Of a DNA stretch of 64,000 nt, positions 43,379-53,413 are shown in pieces. Each line of letters begins with the position of its first letter. Positions within the stretch are counted from its first letter, which is position 1. Below the pieces are notes generated by a model. The model saw only the letters and a program-made list of their open reading frames with translations, ran no database searches and was not told the DNA's origin. Made by a program: the position numbers and the translations under genes. The DNA comes from an uncultured Ruminiclostridium sp. (lineage in GTDB: Bacteria > Bacillota > Clostridia > Oscillospirales > Ruminococcaceae). The stretch is from the NCBI GenBank assembly GCA_944388385.1, contig CALXIO010000011.1, positions 1 through 64,000 of the forward strand, in the 5' to 3' direction.

Positions 43379-43467
43379 ACAAGGTGAGTAATTGCCTGAG
43401 TATGCAAAAACTACTTTGGCATTTGTGTTATGAGATATTTACTATTTATATATAGACGGGTGTATTT

Positions 43468-43710
43468 ATGACCGATAAAGAATTACAGAGGTTAAGCCGC
43501 AAGGATTTGCTGGAGCTTATGATAGCTCTGCGAACTCAGCTTGACCAGGTTAATGCAGAGAACGATCAATTAAAACGAACACTAAAGAAAAAAGCAGAGG
43601 AATCCGCAAAGCAGGAAAGAACCCTTGAACGTATCAGCCGCCAGCTTGATAAGGTTTTAGCGGCGCTTAATCTTCAGATTTCTCTTACGGATGATAGTAA
43701 CAATGAGTGA
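43468..43710 (+). CDS. Small coiled-coil protein
   Basis: An 80-residue, highly charged, almost entirely helical protein. A heptad-like coiled coil runs from about residue 15 to 65 (LRTQLDQVNAENDQLKRTL and following). No membrane segment. It is first in the pilus operon and overlaps the signal peptidase gene by 8 bases, so the two are coupled. Clostridial signal peptidase loci sometimes carry such a small coiled-coil gene; its role is unknown. Confidence 0.75.
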   Translation: MTDKELQRLSRKDLLELMIALRTQLDQVNAENDQLKRTLKKKAEESAKQERTLERISRQLDKVLAALNLQISLTDDSNNE

Positions 43711-44263
43711 AAAATTTCCCACCGCCGATCAGCTTAAATCCGAATTATCCCGTATAAATTCCGGCAAAAGCTTCAGGCGGGCTATAATAAGCACAATTTC
43801 TGCACTGCTGGTAGTGGCGGCTATAGCGGTGCTTTTGTCCACTTTATTTATGCCGGTTTTAAGAGTTACCGGCACAAGTATGGAACCCACCTTGCTAAAC
43901 GACCAGCTTCTTGTTTGCAACAAGCAGGGCGAATTTGAAACCGGAGATATTATAGCATTCTACTATAATAATAAGGTGTTACTTAAAAGGGTAATAGGAC
44001 TTCCCGGAGATGTTATTGACATTGACAAGGAAGGTAATGTATATATAAACGGCGAGCTTTTAGATGAGCCATATTTACCGGAAAAGGCTTTCGGTGAATG
44101 TGACATTGAGCTTCCCTACCAGGTAGGCGACAGCCGTTTATTCGTAATGGGTGACAACCGTTCAGTATCGGTTGACAGCCGTACCACCACAGTAGGCTGT
44201 GTGCCGGATGAGGCAATAGTCGGCAAGGTGGTATTAAGGCTCTGGCCCTTAACATTCATTTGA
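43703..44263 (+). CDS. lepB: Signal peptidase I
   Basis: A 186-residue type I signal peptidase. A single membrane helix (about 27-50) precedes the catalytic domain. The catalytic Ser is in VTGTSMEPTL (about residue 60) and the Lys in KVLLKRVIGLPGD (about 100); FVMGDNRSVSVDSR is the box E signature. It cleaves signal peptides on the outer face. Its place at the head of the pilus operon suggests that it processes the pilins, as the dedicated SipA-like peptidases of some pilus islands do. ATG 43703 overlaps the preceding stop; an ATG at 43691 is possible and neither has a strong ribosome site. Confidence 0.93.
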   Translation: MSEKFPTADQLKSELSRINSGKSFRRAIISTISALLVVAAIAVLLSTLFMPVLRVTGTSMEPTLLNDQLLVCNKQGEFETGDIIAFYYNNKVLLKRVIGLPGDVIDIDKEGNVYINGELLDEPYLPEKAFGECDIELPYQVGDSRLFVMGDNRSVSVDSRTTTVGCVPDEAIVGKVVLRLWPLTFI

Positions 44264-44303
44264 GTAATCTATTTTACAATATTCTCTCAAAGGAGGAGAT
44301 TAA

Positions 44304-47300
44304 ATGCTGGGTTTTAACAAAATGGTTAGAAAAAACCTGGAAGAGCACAAGCGAAATAAACTAATGTCTGTCATCGCCATAGTTCTGTCAATGGCGGTGC
44401 TGATTTCCGTGTTCCAGGGGCTTATTATAAATGCTATAAGCTTATCATTTGAAGGTGCTACAAGCGATACTACTGTCGGCACAGGTGATGAACTCATCAA
44501 TCTGGGCGTTGCTGCCAATGGTTATGATTTTAAAAATAACATAACCGGTATGGATATCGTTACAAATGAGGCAACCTCTGATGACGATATAAGAAAAATC
44601 CGATTTGATCTTTCCTATTCGGGTCTTCCTTCTTCAGAAGTAAACCCCGATCAGCAGTACATATGGTTCAAGCTGGATGAAAACATTCAAATCCCTGCTC
44701 CCGGTTTGCCCGGCGCAGGTAAGACGGGCCAAGTTGTAGATGGCGCAGCAGAGTCCGGTAGATACTTCATCACTGAGGATGGATATGTTATAATCAAGTT
44801 CCATACCACGTATTTGCAGGATCACAGCGGTAGCCCGATAGGTGGTAACATCAGCTTTGAAGCGGATGTTGTCCGTGATGAAACAGATGTAAACGACCAT
44901 GTTGATATTACAGTAAACGATCAAATCACAGTAACTGTTCCCGGTTATACTGCTAAGGAATTTGGTATATCAAAGGACGGCTTTGTAGTTGACGGTGACA
45001 ATATCAAGTGGACAGTCAGCATAAATAACCCTGCCGGCGCGAACATCGGCGGATACTATGTTACTGATACTATGATCGGTAGTGCCGATAACACAGGCGT
45101 AAGTATTACTCCTTCATCGGCTGCTACTTATGATAACAGCACCGGCAGAGTAACAATTGCAGATGGATGTACAGAGAGCAAAATAACAATAACCTATACA
45201 ACACCTGCAAAAACTTCAGGTATTACAGGAGAAAGTGTAAGAAATACTGCTAAGGTTTTTGATAAGGATAATGTAAATAAGGGCGAATCATCCAAGGATG
45301 TATTTATTCAGCCCTCTATCACTTTAGGAAAGACCGGTAATGCTGATTTTACTCAAAATCCTCCCACAGCAGCCTGGACTGTAACTGTTGATAATCCCAA
45401 AAATGTAAATCTTAACGGATTTACTCTTGAGGATACTGCTATTAAAGCAGACGGCGATATTCAGATTTCCGGACTTACCAAAGACACAGATTATACTGTA
45501 GAGGATGGTAAGATTATATTTATTAGAGATGTTACCTCAGCCAGTCTGAATATTTCATATACAACCACACTGGCAAGCGACGCTGACTATAAGAATAAAG
45601 CAACCCTCAAAGATCCTAATGGTAAATATATGGAGACTACAGCAGAGGTTAAAAAGGCTGTTGACTTATGGAAATGGTCTGCTGTAGAAGGTGAATATAT
45701 CAAGTGGGGTGTTGAGGTTGAAATAGCAGCCGGAAAAACCCTCACAGGCGGATATATCAAGGATAGCTTATTTGGTTCAACGAATTTCCAAACCAATAAC
45801 GACGGATTTAAATTATATGCCGATAAAGGTGATGGTAATGGTTATCGAATAACCACCGATCTTACCTGGGATGAAACAAATAAACGATTTAATTTGCCTA
45901 GTCCTGTAAGTGGTCCCATTAAGTACAAAATCGAGTACTTTACCCATAAGATGGATGAAGCTACAACAACGGATACGGCAAACAATCAATATATCACTAA
46001 AAATGAAGCTTATATAGGCGAAGGCGATACTATTTTAGATTCTGATACAAAGGAAGTAAAAGTAACTCCTACAAATAGTATCAGCAAGGATGTAGTATCT
46101 ACAAATTCAACACTTAACCCGGATAAAAACGGCGGTACTGTTGAGATTATCTGGAGGGTAAGACTTGAACAGGAAAAGGGCATATTTAAGGGAAAGACCT
46201 TTACAGATACACTTGACGGCAAGCTGAATTTCCCCGGTGATGCCTCCACAACAATAACCGGAATTTATTATAATAATACGGGCAATACACTTGACAGCAG
46301 TCTTTATACTGCCAAGATTCTTGGCACAACTCCAAATTCTTTTACAATTACATTTGTGAATGATACTGCATTTGATAGTATCAATGTAATTGAGATCAAT
46401 TACAAGACAGTTTACAATTTCACTAAGGATGAAATGGGTGAAATTGTCAACTTAGGAAATACCGCAAACTTTAACGGAAAAGATGCTCCTAAGAATGTGG
46501 ATGTACGTATTCCCGACGGCAAGCCTCCTTACAGAAAGAGTGATGAATCAGGCGAAAACAAGGATTCAACAACCCACAGAGTATCCGAGCTTGATGTTGT
46601 CTTAGTGGACGGCGTTAAGTATTATGTTGTTCCCTGGAAGATAATTATCAACGAGAACCATGCGGCTGATTATATGGATCTCAGGTTAGAGGATACTCTG
46701 CCAGCTAATTTTAAGCTTTATACTGACGAAAAAATCTATATATATGTACCAGATTGGGATAGTAGTTCAACCGGTGGTTATGATGGACGTGTAGAGCTTT
46801 CCCCTGCCACTTCTACTGAAGTTTGGCAACCCAGTTATTATTATGATGAAACTAATAACAAGGTTCATTTCATTCTATTCGCACAAAACACTCATAGAGA
46901 TAGCGTTGCCGAAATTAACTATAAAACTATTGTACCTGTAGATTACCTTGATAGCCAGGTTAAGGCAAACAAACAAGATGGATTTTCTATAACCAATATC
47001 GTTAAAGGCACAACAGGTATGTATCAGGATGAGGTAACTCATACGCAGATTATTCAGCCCAGCAGCTTTACAAAGGATTTAACCAACGTCGATGAGACAA
47101 CCAATACGAATAAATTCCCGGGCTATATCTCATACCTTGTTGATATAAATCCTGATAAGCTTGATCTTTCAAAAGACGATAATCTAAAGTTCACCGATAC
47201 ATTCAGAGTAATAGGTACCGACCCCGGTGCAATTACTGCCGGCCTGCATGAAATCAAATTCTATAAAGTTAATGCAGATGGCACAAGAACAGAGCTCACT

Positions 47301-50300
47301 GCCGGCAAGGATGTATTCTATATGACCGATACATCTAAGGGTGCTACTGAGATTAAGTCACAGCTTCAAATTCATTATTATAATGATAAAAGCAATAGCA
47401 AACAGTATTGGTATATCACATACCCCACAGATGAGGCAGAAGTAGAAAAACTTTTAAACTCAACAATTACATTTGATTTAGATCTTAAAGTAAAAGATAA
47501 TCAAGATATCAAATTATCCGCTTGTTTTGTAACGGGTATTGACACATCAAATAAGCCGACTTTCAATGAGTATGGAAGTTCAAAACTCAAAATAGATGGT
47601 AGTGCAAGTAATTCTATTACGCTAAAAAATAATGGTAATGGAAAATACACTGTTAAAGTCAATATTCCAGATAGTCTGAAAGATGATTGGGGTCAAACAA
47701 CTGTTGGTATCGGTTTACTGTATAATGGTTCTAATGTGGTAGATGCTCAGATACCATATCCTGCAACAACTGATTGCGGAGAAGTAGTTCTTACCCATAA
47801 CGGAACCACATATAACTGCAAGGTTGAGTTTGTAAGAAATGATGCCAATGGTGGACAAAATAATTACTGGCGAATTATAGCTCCGGATGGAAAGAGTTTT
47901 TCCGACCTTACTGGAGCAACAGGCACCTTAAGTCTTAGTTTTGCGCCAAATGATTCAACGAATAATAGTGTTACACTTAGCTGCATTGGTCAAAATTCAT
48001 GGGATAATATCAGTCTATTCAATAATTCCGATTCTACAACTATTACAATAAATGAAACCGGAAGCTACGCTATTCCGATTAGTCTACCTGGTTGGATGCA
48101 AAGTACAAATGAAATCAAAATATATGCCAACGAAGCCATAACATTACCCGGTGAAGTTTTAGTTGAGGAAAAAAATTACTACGACAACGTTGGTACTGCT
48201 TCATCCTTAAAGGTTCAGAACGATAATTCAATGAAGCTCTCATTTATTGTACCCGATGAGGAGCACATTCAGGTTGAATACACACTGATTGGTAAAACTC
48301 TTTCCGGCAAAACTGATGAGGAATTCAAAGTAAATAACGAGCTGAAAATCGAAAATGGCCTTGTAGGTGAAACAGCCGACAAGGATGCAAACTTTGTAGT
48401 AAGTGATTCAACACTTGCTACATCCTACACAAAAGAAGCTATCACCCTCACAAAGGTTGATATGCAAAATTCAGGTCTGTTGCTTGACGGCTCACAGTTT
48501 GAAATTTACCGATATGACCTTACCAATAAAAAATGGCAGGTGGGAGCAAGCGGTAATGTAACCAGTCTTGACGTTGATATTGTCTTTGCGGAAATAGGTA
48601 CCACACCTTACATATTAGAGCCTCAAGGCAATACAATGAAGTATGATATTCTGGCTGACATAACTAGCAATACGGAATATAATTCCTACATGTTTGTATT
48701 GAAGGAAATAAAAGCTCCTGAAGGTTATGAATTACGAACAGAGCCTTTCGTATTCCTTTACGGCGGTCCTTATGCTATTTATGATTCAAACAATCAACTG
48801 GTTGAAGGCACATTCTTGAATAAGCTGAATAGCGCAAACATGACAATCGAGGAAATTCTTGAGACTATCGGTACTGAGATTTATAAGAATGAATTATCGA
48901 CAGAGAATTACACCCTCGACAATGTAAGTCAGATTGTTAATGGTGGCCAGTTAGCTATCGAAAATCAAAAGAAAACCGAGATAACGGTAAATAAGACCTG
49001 GACCGGAGTTGAAATATCTCAGGTAGAATATGTTAAGTTCGGACTTTATAGTTCGACCACTCCGCACACCGCTTTACCGGAGGGAGAGAAATTCCCCGCA
49101 AATCTGGTATTGGTAGGCGAGAAGACAGCAAGACCTACAGGTGATAAAATTACCTGTACCTGGGATAATCTTAATTCAGTTAATGAGCTTTACCAAGAGG
49201 TTTACTACTATGTAAAGGAAATCAGCTATAAGCTAACCGGTGAAACTGAAGTAGAGATTGACAGCACAACAACATCACCCGGATATGTACCGACTTACGG
49301 TCAAAATGGTGTTTCAGCCGGTGAAGTTATTGTAGGTGTAACAAACGTGCCTAATGGAACTACTCCCGAAACCGGCTCACTTACCGTAACTAAGGAATGG
49401 ATTAGTACAGACGGTAAAACTCCTCTTGAATGGCCTACAGATGTTACAGTAAACTTCAAGCTTCAGACTTCTGATGACGGTGCAACTTGGACAGATTATG
49501 GTGCTGCAGAATATACACTAAATTCTACCACTACATCAGTAACTATTGAAGGTCTTCCTTTAAATAAGCATTACAAGGTAGTGGAAACCTCAACTCACGA
49601 GGGATACACAGTAGCTTATTCCGCTGATGTTGTGCTTGACACTGCAAACCTAACAGGCACTATAACCATTACCAATACCGAGAATGCACCGGATACCGGC
49701 TCAATCAAGGTTAAGAAGGAATGGATAATGCTTAACGGCACTACACCTCCGACAAACATTACCGAGATTAAGTTCAAGCTGTTGTATAGTTCAACTCAGG
49801 ATGGCACATATACACCGCTGACAAAAGCAACCGGTGAGTTTGTCAATGTAGGAAATATAGGTACTGACGGTACTTTCACCATTACTTCAACAGGAGAATG
49901 GACAACAACTATTAGCAACCTTCCTATTAACTATTTCTACAAGATAGAAGAAGTTACAGTTGACGGCTTTGAGGTTACTTATAAAGGAAACGGTGTTAAG
50001 GCTTCTTCGGATGTTACCACAGCAGAACCGATAACGGTTACCAACACCGAAAAATCCGGCTCACTTACCGTAAAGAAGAACTGGGTAGGAACTGAACAGG
50101 GTATAACATTACCGAATGTAACATTTAAGCTGTATCAGACAACCGACTCCACACTTTCACCTTCAAATATAGGTAATTTAACACCGTTCGGAACATACAC
50201 CATTCCAACCACAACCGGAACAGAATGGACTTATACAATTCCGAACAAATTACCTCTGAAGGACAGTACCGGTGCGGATTATTACTACTTTGTAGTTGAG

Positions 50301-50522
50301 GATGCTATAACGGGCTATGACATCAGTTACTCAGCTAACAATGTAAACCTCAGCACAGCAACAGACAATGCCGGTGAAGTAACAATCACCAACAAGGCAG
50401 GCGCTACAATGCCGGAAACCGGCGGCGCAGGTACCTTAGGATTTACTCTTACAGGTACAGCAATAATAACTTTAGCAGCTACAGGCTATCTCATTATGAG
50501 AAGAAGAAAAGCTGATAAATAA
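44304..50522 (+). CDS. Giant LPXTG tip adhesin with Cna_B domains
   Basis: A 2072-residue surface protein. The N-terminus is basic, then a long hydrophobic signal segment (about 20-45). Residues about 50-1370 are repeated beta-sandwich domains rich in Thr/Asp of the collagen-adhesin type, for example GDNIKWTVSINNPAGANIGG and QNPPTAAWTVTVDNPKNVNL. About 1374-1540 is a SpaA/prealbumin-like domain with an E-box (LKEIKAPEGYEL). Four Cna_B-type domains start near 1558, 1691, 1799 and 1919 (TVNKTWTG, TVTKEWIS, KVKKEWIM, TVKKNWVG); such domains form internal Lys-Asn bonds. MPETGG near 2036, a hydrophobic helix and RRRKADK form the sorting signal. Its size and position before the backbone pilin mark it as the probable tip adhesin. 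Ligand unknown. AAAGGAGG precedes the ATG. Confidence 0.92.
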   Translation: MLGFNKMVRKNLEEHKRNKLMSVIAIVLSMAVLISVFQGLIINAISLSFEGATSDTTVGTGDELINLGVAANGYDFKNNITGMDIVTNEATSDDDIRKIRFDLSYSGLPSSEVNPDQQYIWFKLDENIQIPAPGLPGAGKTGQVVDGAAESGRYFITEDGYVIIKFHTTYLQDHSGSPIGGNISFEADVVRDETDVNDHVDITVNDQITVTVPGYTAKEFGISKDGFVVDGDNIKWTVSINNPAGANIGGYYVTDTMIGSADNTGVSITPSSAATYDNSTGRVTIADGCTESKITITYTTPAKTSGITGESVRNTAKVFDKDNVNKGESSKDVFIQPSITLGKTGNADFTQNPPTAAWTVTVDNPKNVNLNGFTLEDTAIKADGDIQISGLTKDTDYTVEDGKIIFIRDVTSASLNISYTTTLASDADYKNKATLKDPNGKYMETTAEVKKAVDLWKWSAVEGEYIKWGVEVEIAAGKTLTGGYIKDSLFGSTNFQTNNDGFKLYADKGDGNGYRITTDLTWDETNKRFNLPSPVSGPIKYKIEYFTHKMDEATTTDTANNQYITKNEAYIGEGDTILDSDTKEVKVTPTNSISKDVVSTNSTLNPDKNGGTVEIIWRVRLEQEKGIFKGKTFTDTLDGKLNFPGDASTTITGIYYNNTGNTLDSSLYTAKILGTTPNSFTITFVNDTAFDSINVIEINYKTVYNFTKDEMGEIVNLGNTANFNGKDAPKNVDVRIPDGKPPYRKSDESGENKDSTTHRVSELDVVLVDGVKYYVVPWKIIINENHAADYMDLRLEDTLPANFKLYTDEKIYIYVPDWDSSSTGGYDGRVELSPATSTEVWQPSYYYDETNNKVHFILFAQNTHRDSVAEINYKTIVPVDYLDSQVKANKQDGFSITNIVKGTTGMYQDEVTHTQIIQPSSFTKDLTNVDETTNTNKFPGYISYLVDINPDKLDLSKDDNLKFTDTFRVIGTDPGAITAGLHEIKFYKVNADGTRTELTAGKDVFYMTDTSKGATEIKSQLQIHYYNDKSNSKQYWYITYPTDEAEVEKLLNSTITFDLDLKVKDNQDIKLSACFVTGIDTSNKPTFNEYGSSKLKIDGSASNSITLKNNGNGKYTVKVNIPDSLKDDWGQTTVGIGLLYNGSNVVDAQIPYPATTDCGEVVLTHNGTTYNCKVEFVRNDANGGQNNYWRIIAPDGKSFSDLTGATGTLSLSFAPNDSTNNSVTLSCIGQNSWDNISLFNNSDSTTITINETGSYAIPISLPGWMQSTNEIKIYANEAITLPGEVLVEEKNYYDNVGTASSLKVQNDNSMKLSFIVPDEEHIQVEYTLIGKTLSGKTDEEFKVNNELKIENGLVGETADKDANFVVSDSTLATSYTKEAITLTKVDMQNSGLLLDGSQFEIYRYDLTNKKWQVGASGNVTSLDVDIVFAEIGTTPYILEPQGNTMKYDILADITSNTEYNSYMFVLKEIKAPEGYELRTEPFVFLYGGPYAIYDSNNQLVEGTFLNKLNSANMTIEEILETIGTEIYKNELSTENYTLDNVSQIVNGGQLAIENQKKTEITVNKTWTGVEISQVEYVKFGLYSSTTPHTALPEGEKFPANLVLVGEKTARPTGDKITCTWDNLNSVNELYQEVYYYVKEISYKLTGETEVEIDSTTTSPGYVPTYGQNGVSAGEVIVGVTNVPNGTTPETGSLTVTKEWISTDGKTPLEWPTDVTVNFKLQTSDDGATWTDYGAAEYTLNSTTTSVTIEGLPLNKHYKVVETSTHEGYTVAYSADVVLDTANLTGTITITNTENAPDTGSIKVKKEWIMLNGTTPPTNITEIKFKLLYSSTQDGTYTPLTKATGEFVNVGNIGTDGTFTITSTGEWTTTISNLPINYFYKIEEVTVDGFEVTYKGNGVKASSDVTTAEPITVTNTEKSGSLTVKKNWVGTEQGITLPNVTFKLYQTTDSTLSPSNIGNLTPFGTYTIPTTTGTEWTYTIPNKLPLKDSTGADYYYFVVEDAITGYDISYSANNVNLSTATDNAGEVTITNKAGATMPETGGAGTLGFTLTGTAIITLAATGYLIMRRRKADK

Positions 50523-50541
50523 AACAAACTAAGTATTTTAT

Positions 50542-50561
50542 TACGGGGCGAAAGCCCCGTA
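50542..50561 (+). other. GNRA-loop hairpin between tip and backbone pilin genes
   Basis: TACGGGGC-GAAA-GCCCCGTA, a perfect 8-bp stem capped by a GAAA tetraloop and without a T-run, just before the ribosome site of the backbone gene. More likely an mRNA-stability or processing element than a terminator. Confidence 0.6.
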
Positions 50562-50575
50562 GAAAGGAAATTTTT

Positions 50576-52450
50576 ATGAAGTATTCAAAGAGAATTGCAA
50601 GCATCGCACTTTCTGCTATTATTGCAGCAAGCGTTGCAACAACCACAATGTCAATGGGAGCTTTTGCGGCTGCTAATCCTGCTACCGGCGCAACATCAAC
50701 TGTTAACATTACTTTAACAGATAGTGAAAAGCACACAATGGTAGCTTACCAGATTTTCTCAGGAGAAATTGAAACCCAGACCAAACCTGCAGGAAGCGGT
50801 ACAGCAACAGGTAGCGTACTCACAAATATCCAGTGGGGTTCTGCTTTCGGCGCTAAAGGTGCAAATACCAGTGATAGATTCCTTGCCGCTTTAAAGGCTG
50901 ACTCTACTATCGGTGGTTATTTTAACGCTGATACTGTTGCAACTGCACAGGATGTAGCTGACATCATCGGCGGTTCAAAAGCAGGCGCAAATAGTGAGAT
51001 GTTTAAAACAAACGAAGCAGCTAATTTAAAGGCACTTAATGCTTGTATTGACAATTTCTTCAGCGGTGAAACAACACCTGCTGCATCAGTATCTGCATCA
51101 AACGAGACAGGTAAAGTTGTTTCTTTTGCTGATCTTACCGATGGTTACTACTTCTTCAAGGATTCTAATATCGTAGACGGAAATTCAGATGGTGTTGTTA
51201 ACGCATCATACACTAAGTTTATTCTTAGGGTAGTAGGCGGAGAAACAACAACTTTAGAAGTTGCAGCTAAGTCTGAATTACCTTCAATGGTTAAGAAGGT
51301 TAAGGAAAATAACAATGCAGTATCAGGTCAGCCCGCTTTTGATACTAATTATACAATTCCTGACGATTATAATGATGTAGCTGACTACACCATAGGCGAT
51401 ACAATCCCCTTCCAGATTGTAGGCTCACTTCCCGAGAATTTTGCTGATTATGAGGGTTATTACTACAAATTTACAGATACCCTTGATTCTACTTTAACAG
51501 TACCTGAAACTGTTACTGTAACAATTAAGGATGGTTTAACTACTTACGAAATACCTGCAACCCACGGTGGCAGTAGAAACTATACTTTTACTGCAAATGA
51601 TAATGGATTTACAGTAGAGTTCGCTGATCTTAAGAATCTTTATTCTGCTAACGGAAGTAAAGTTACCCTTACCGATGATGCTTATGTAATTGTTGATTAT
51701 AATTCAAAGCTCAAAGCAAATGCAGTGATCGGTCGTCCCGGTCAGGTAAATAAGGCAGATCTTACCTACTCTAATAACCCCAATTACAGCGGAAATGATT
51801 ATAGCGAAAACACAGGTAAAACTCCCGAAGACAAGAACATAGTATTTACCTATGGTATTGAGGTTATCAAGAAAGCTGATGAAGCTAATGGTAACATTTA
51901 TCTTGATGCAGGCTTCGTTTTGAAGAATGCTACAGGACAGTATGCTAAGTTTAGTGAAGATAATGGTGCATATACATTTACAGAATGGTTTAGCCCTGGA
52001 CATGGTTTTGAATTAAACGAAACAACAGCAACAAGTAATAGCTTATTATTCAACACAGACAGTGATGCAGATGGTGAAACATCAACAAGTACAGTTGGTA
52101 AGGCTCTCTTAAACGGTCTTGACGAAGGTACATACACCCTTGTGGAAGTTGATGTACCCGATGGATATAATAAGGCTGCAGATGTGGAAATAGTAATCTC
52201 TGCTGACACTCTTAATAATGGTGAATGGACTACTAATGCGGCTGAGGCTTTAACTCAGTTTGACAGCCATGAAATAACAGCTAATGAGAATTCAGATTGC
52301 TATAAGTCTGCAACAGTTATCAACAAGTCCGGTTCATCACTTCCCGAAACAGGTGGTATCGGTACTACAATCTTCTATGTAGTAGGTGGTACAGCTGTAG
52401 TAGGCGCTAGCATATTACTTATCGCTAAGAAGCGCGCTAACAACAAGTAA
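50576..52450 (+). CDS. Backbone pilin (isopeptide-forming, LPETG)
   Basis: A 624-residue major pilin of the SpaA/FimA type. Signal peptide about 1-33 (ending GAFAA). Residues 40-235 form an N-terminal domain with SFADLTDGYYFFKDS. A middle domain follows, starting near SELPSMVKKVKENNN (Lys residues here are candidates for the pilin-motif Lys used in polymerisation) with the SIGDT-like segment YTIGDTIPFQIVGSLPENF. The last domain has an E-box, YTLVEVDVPDGY. LPETGG near residue 588, a hydrophobic helix and KKRANNK complete the sorting signal. The class C sortase gene directly downstream would link subunits into a fibre. GAAAGGA precedes the ATG. Confidence 0.93.
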   Translation: MKYSKRIASIALSAIIAASVATTTMSMGAFAAANPATGATSTVNITLTDSEKHTMVAYQIFSGEIETQTKPAGSGTATGSVLTNIQWGSAFGAKGANTSDRFLAALKADSTIGGYFNADTVATAQDVADIIGGSKAGANSEMFKTNEAANLKALNACIDNFFSGETTPAASVSASNETGKVVSFADLTDGYYFFKDSNIVDGNSDGVVNASYTKFILRVVGGETTTLEVAAKSELPSMVKKVKENNNAVSGQPAFDTNYTIPDDYNDVADYTIGDTIPFQIVGSLPENFADYEGYYYKFTDTLDSTLTVPETVTVTIKDGLTTYEIPATHGGSRNYTFTANDNGFTVEFADLKNLYSANGSKVTLTDDAYVIVDYNSKLKANAVIGRPGQVNKADLTYSNNPNYSGNDYSENTGKTPEDKNIVFTYGIEVIKKADEANGNIYLDAGFVLKNATGQYAKFSEDNGAYTFTEWFSPGHGFELNETTATSNSLLFNTDSDADGETSTSTVGKALLNGLDEGTYTLVEVDVPDGYNKAADVEIVISADTLNNGEWTTNAAEALTQFDSHEITANENSDCYKSATVINKSGSSLPETGGIGTTIFYVVGGTAVVGASILLIAKKRANNK

Positions 52451-52471
52451 TAATCTTTGAATACTGGATGC

Positions 52472-52491
52472 TCTGCCGGGTAACCGGCAGA
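52472..52491 (+). other. GNRA-loop hairpin between backbone pilin and sortase genes
   Basis: TCTGCCGG-GTAA-CCGGCAGA, an 8-bp stem with a GTAA (GNRA) tetraloop and no T-run. It matches the design of the hairpin at 50542, so the backbone gene is flanked by two alike structures. Confidence 0.6.
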
Positions 52492-52507
52492 CATCAGGGA
52501 GGATCCC

Positions 52508-53413
52508 ATGAATAAAGGAAAAAAGGCAAATGTTATTTCTACAATAGCTTTGGTAGTTCTTTTGTTGGTGGGACTCTCCGTGATGTTATATCCTATCTTC
52601 AGCGACTGGTGGAATTCCCACACCCAGAGTATAGCCATTACCGACTATGACAAGGTGGTTAAGGACACCGTTGACGAGAAAAAAATCGAAATGCTGAAAT
52701 CAGCACAGCAATTCAATAAAAATCTGCTGACAATAGAAAACCGCTTTAGCACAACTACAAAAATACCCGGTTATGAGGGTGTTCTTGATGTTTCCGGCAC
52801 AGGGGTAATGGGGTATATAACAATTCCCTCAATCAATGTGGAATTGCCCATATACCACGGCACAAGCCCGGAGGTGCTTAATATAGCGGTGGGGCACATG
52901 GAGGGATCTTCTCTTCCCATAGGGGGAGAAAGCACCCACGCGGTAATTTCCGCCCACAGAGGCCTTCCCTCAGCCACATTATTCAGCAATCTTGATAAGC
53001 TGGTGGAGGGGGATACCTTCACAATAACCATTCTGAATGAGGTTTATACCTATCAGGTGGATAAGATTTCAATAGTGCTTCCCTATGAAATGGATGCACT
53101 TGATATAGTAGAGGGGGAGGATTTAGTAACCCTTATGACCTGTACCCCCTACGGCATAAATACCCATAGACTGCTTGTAAGAGGAAAGCGCATAGAAACC
53201 ATACTTACACCGGTGTTTAAAATCGACCCGGATGCAAAGGTAATAGATACTATGATTGTATTCCCCATAGTGGCCGCCCCCATGGTACTTATACTTATTT
53301 TGTACTGGATTTTCGGGGAACGGGGTAAGAAAAGAAAGCAATATTCAATAGAGGATCTTGGTGTTCATCCACACAAAAAAGATGAACAAAACGATTTTTA
53401 TGAGGTGATATGA
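52508..53413 (+). CDS. Class C (pilus) sortase
   Basis: A 301-residue transpeptidase with an N-terminal membrane helix (about 11-32), the catalytic domain and a C-terminal membrane helix (about 243-263), the topology of class C sortases. The catalytic His is in AHRGLPSATLFSNL, the Cys in TLMTCTPYG and the Arg in HRLLVRGKR. It joins backbone pilin LPETG ends to a Lys of the next subunit. An AGGGAGG site precedes the ATG. The lid motif of class C enzymes is not clear by eye. Its stop overlaps the start of the minor pilin gene. Confidence 0.95.
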   Translation: MNKGKKANVISTIALVVLLLVGLSVMLYPIFSDWWNSHTQSIAITDYDKVVKDTVDEKKIEMLKSAQQFNKNLLTIENRFSTTTKIPGYEGVLDVSGTGVMGYITIPSINVELPIYHGTSPEVLNIAVGHMEGSSLPIGGESTHAVISAHRGLPSATLFSNLDKLVEGDTFTITILNEVYTYQVDKISIVLPYEMDALDIVEGEDLVTLMTCTPYGINTHRLLVRGKRIETILTPVFKIDPDAKVIDTMIVFPIVAAPMVLILILYWIFGERGKKRKQYSIEDLGVHPHKKDEQNDFYEVI

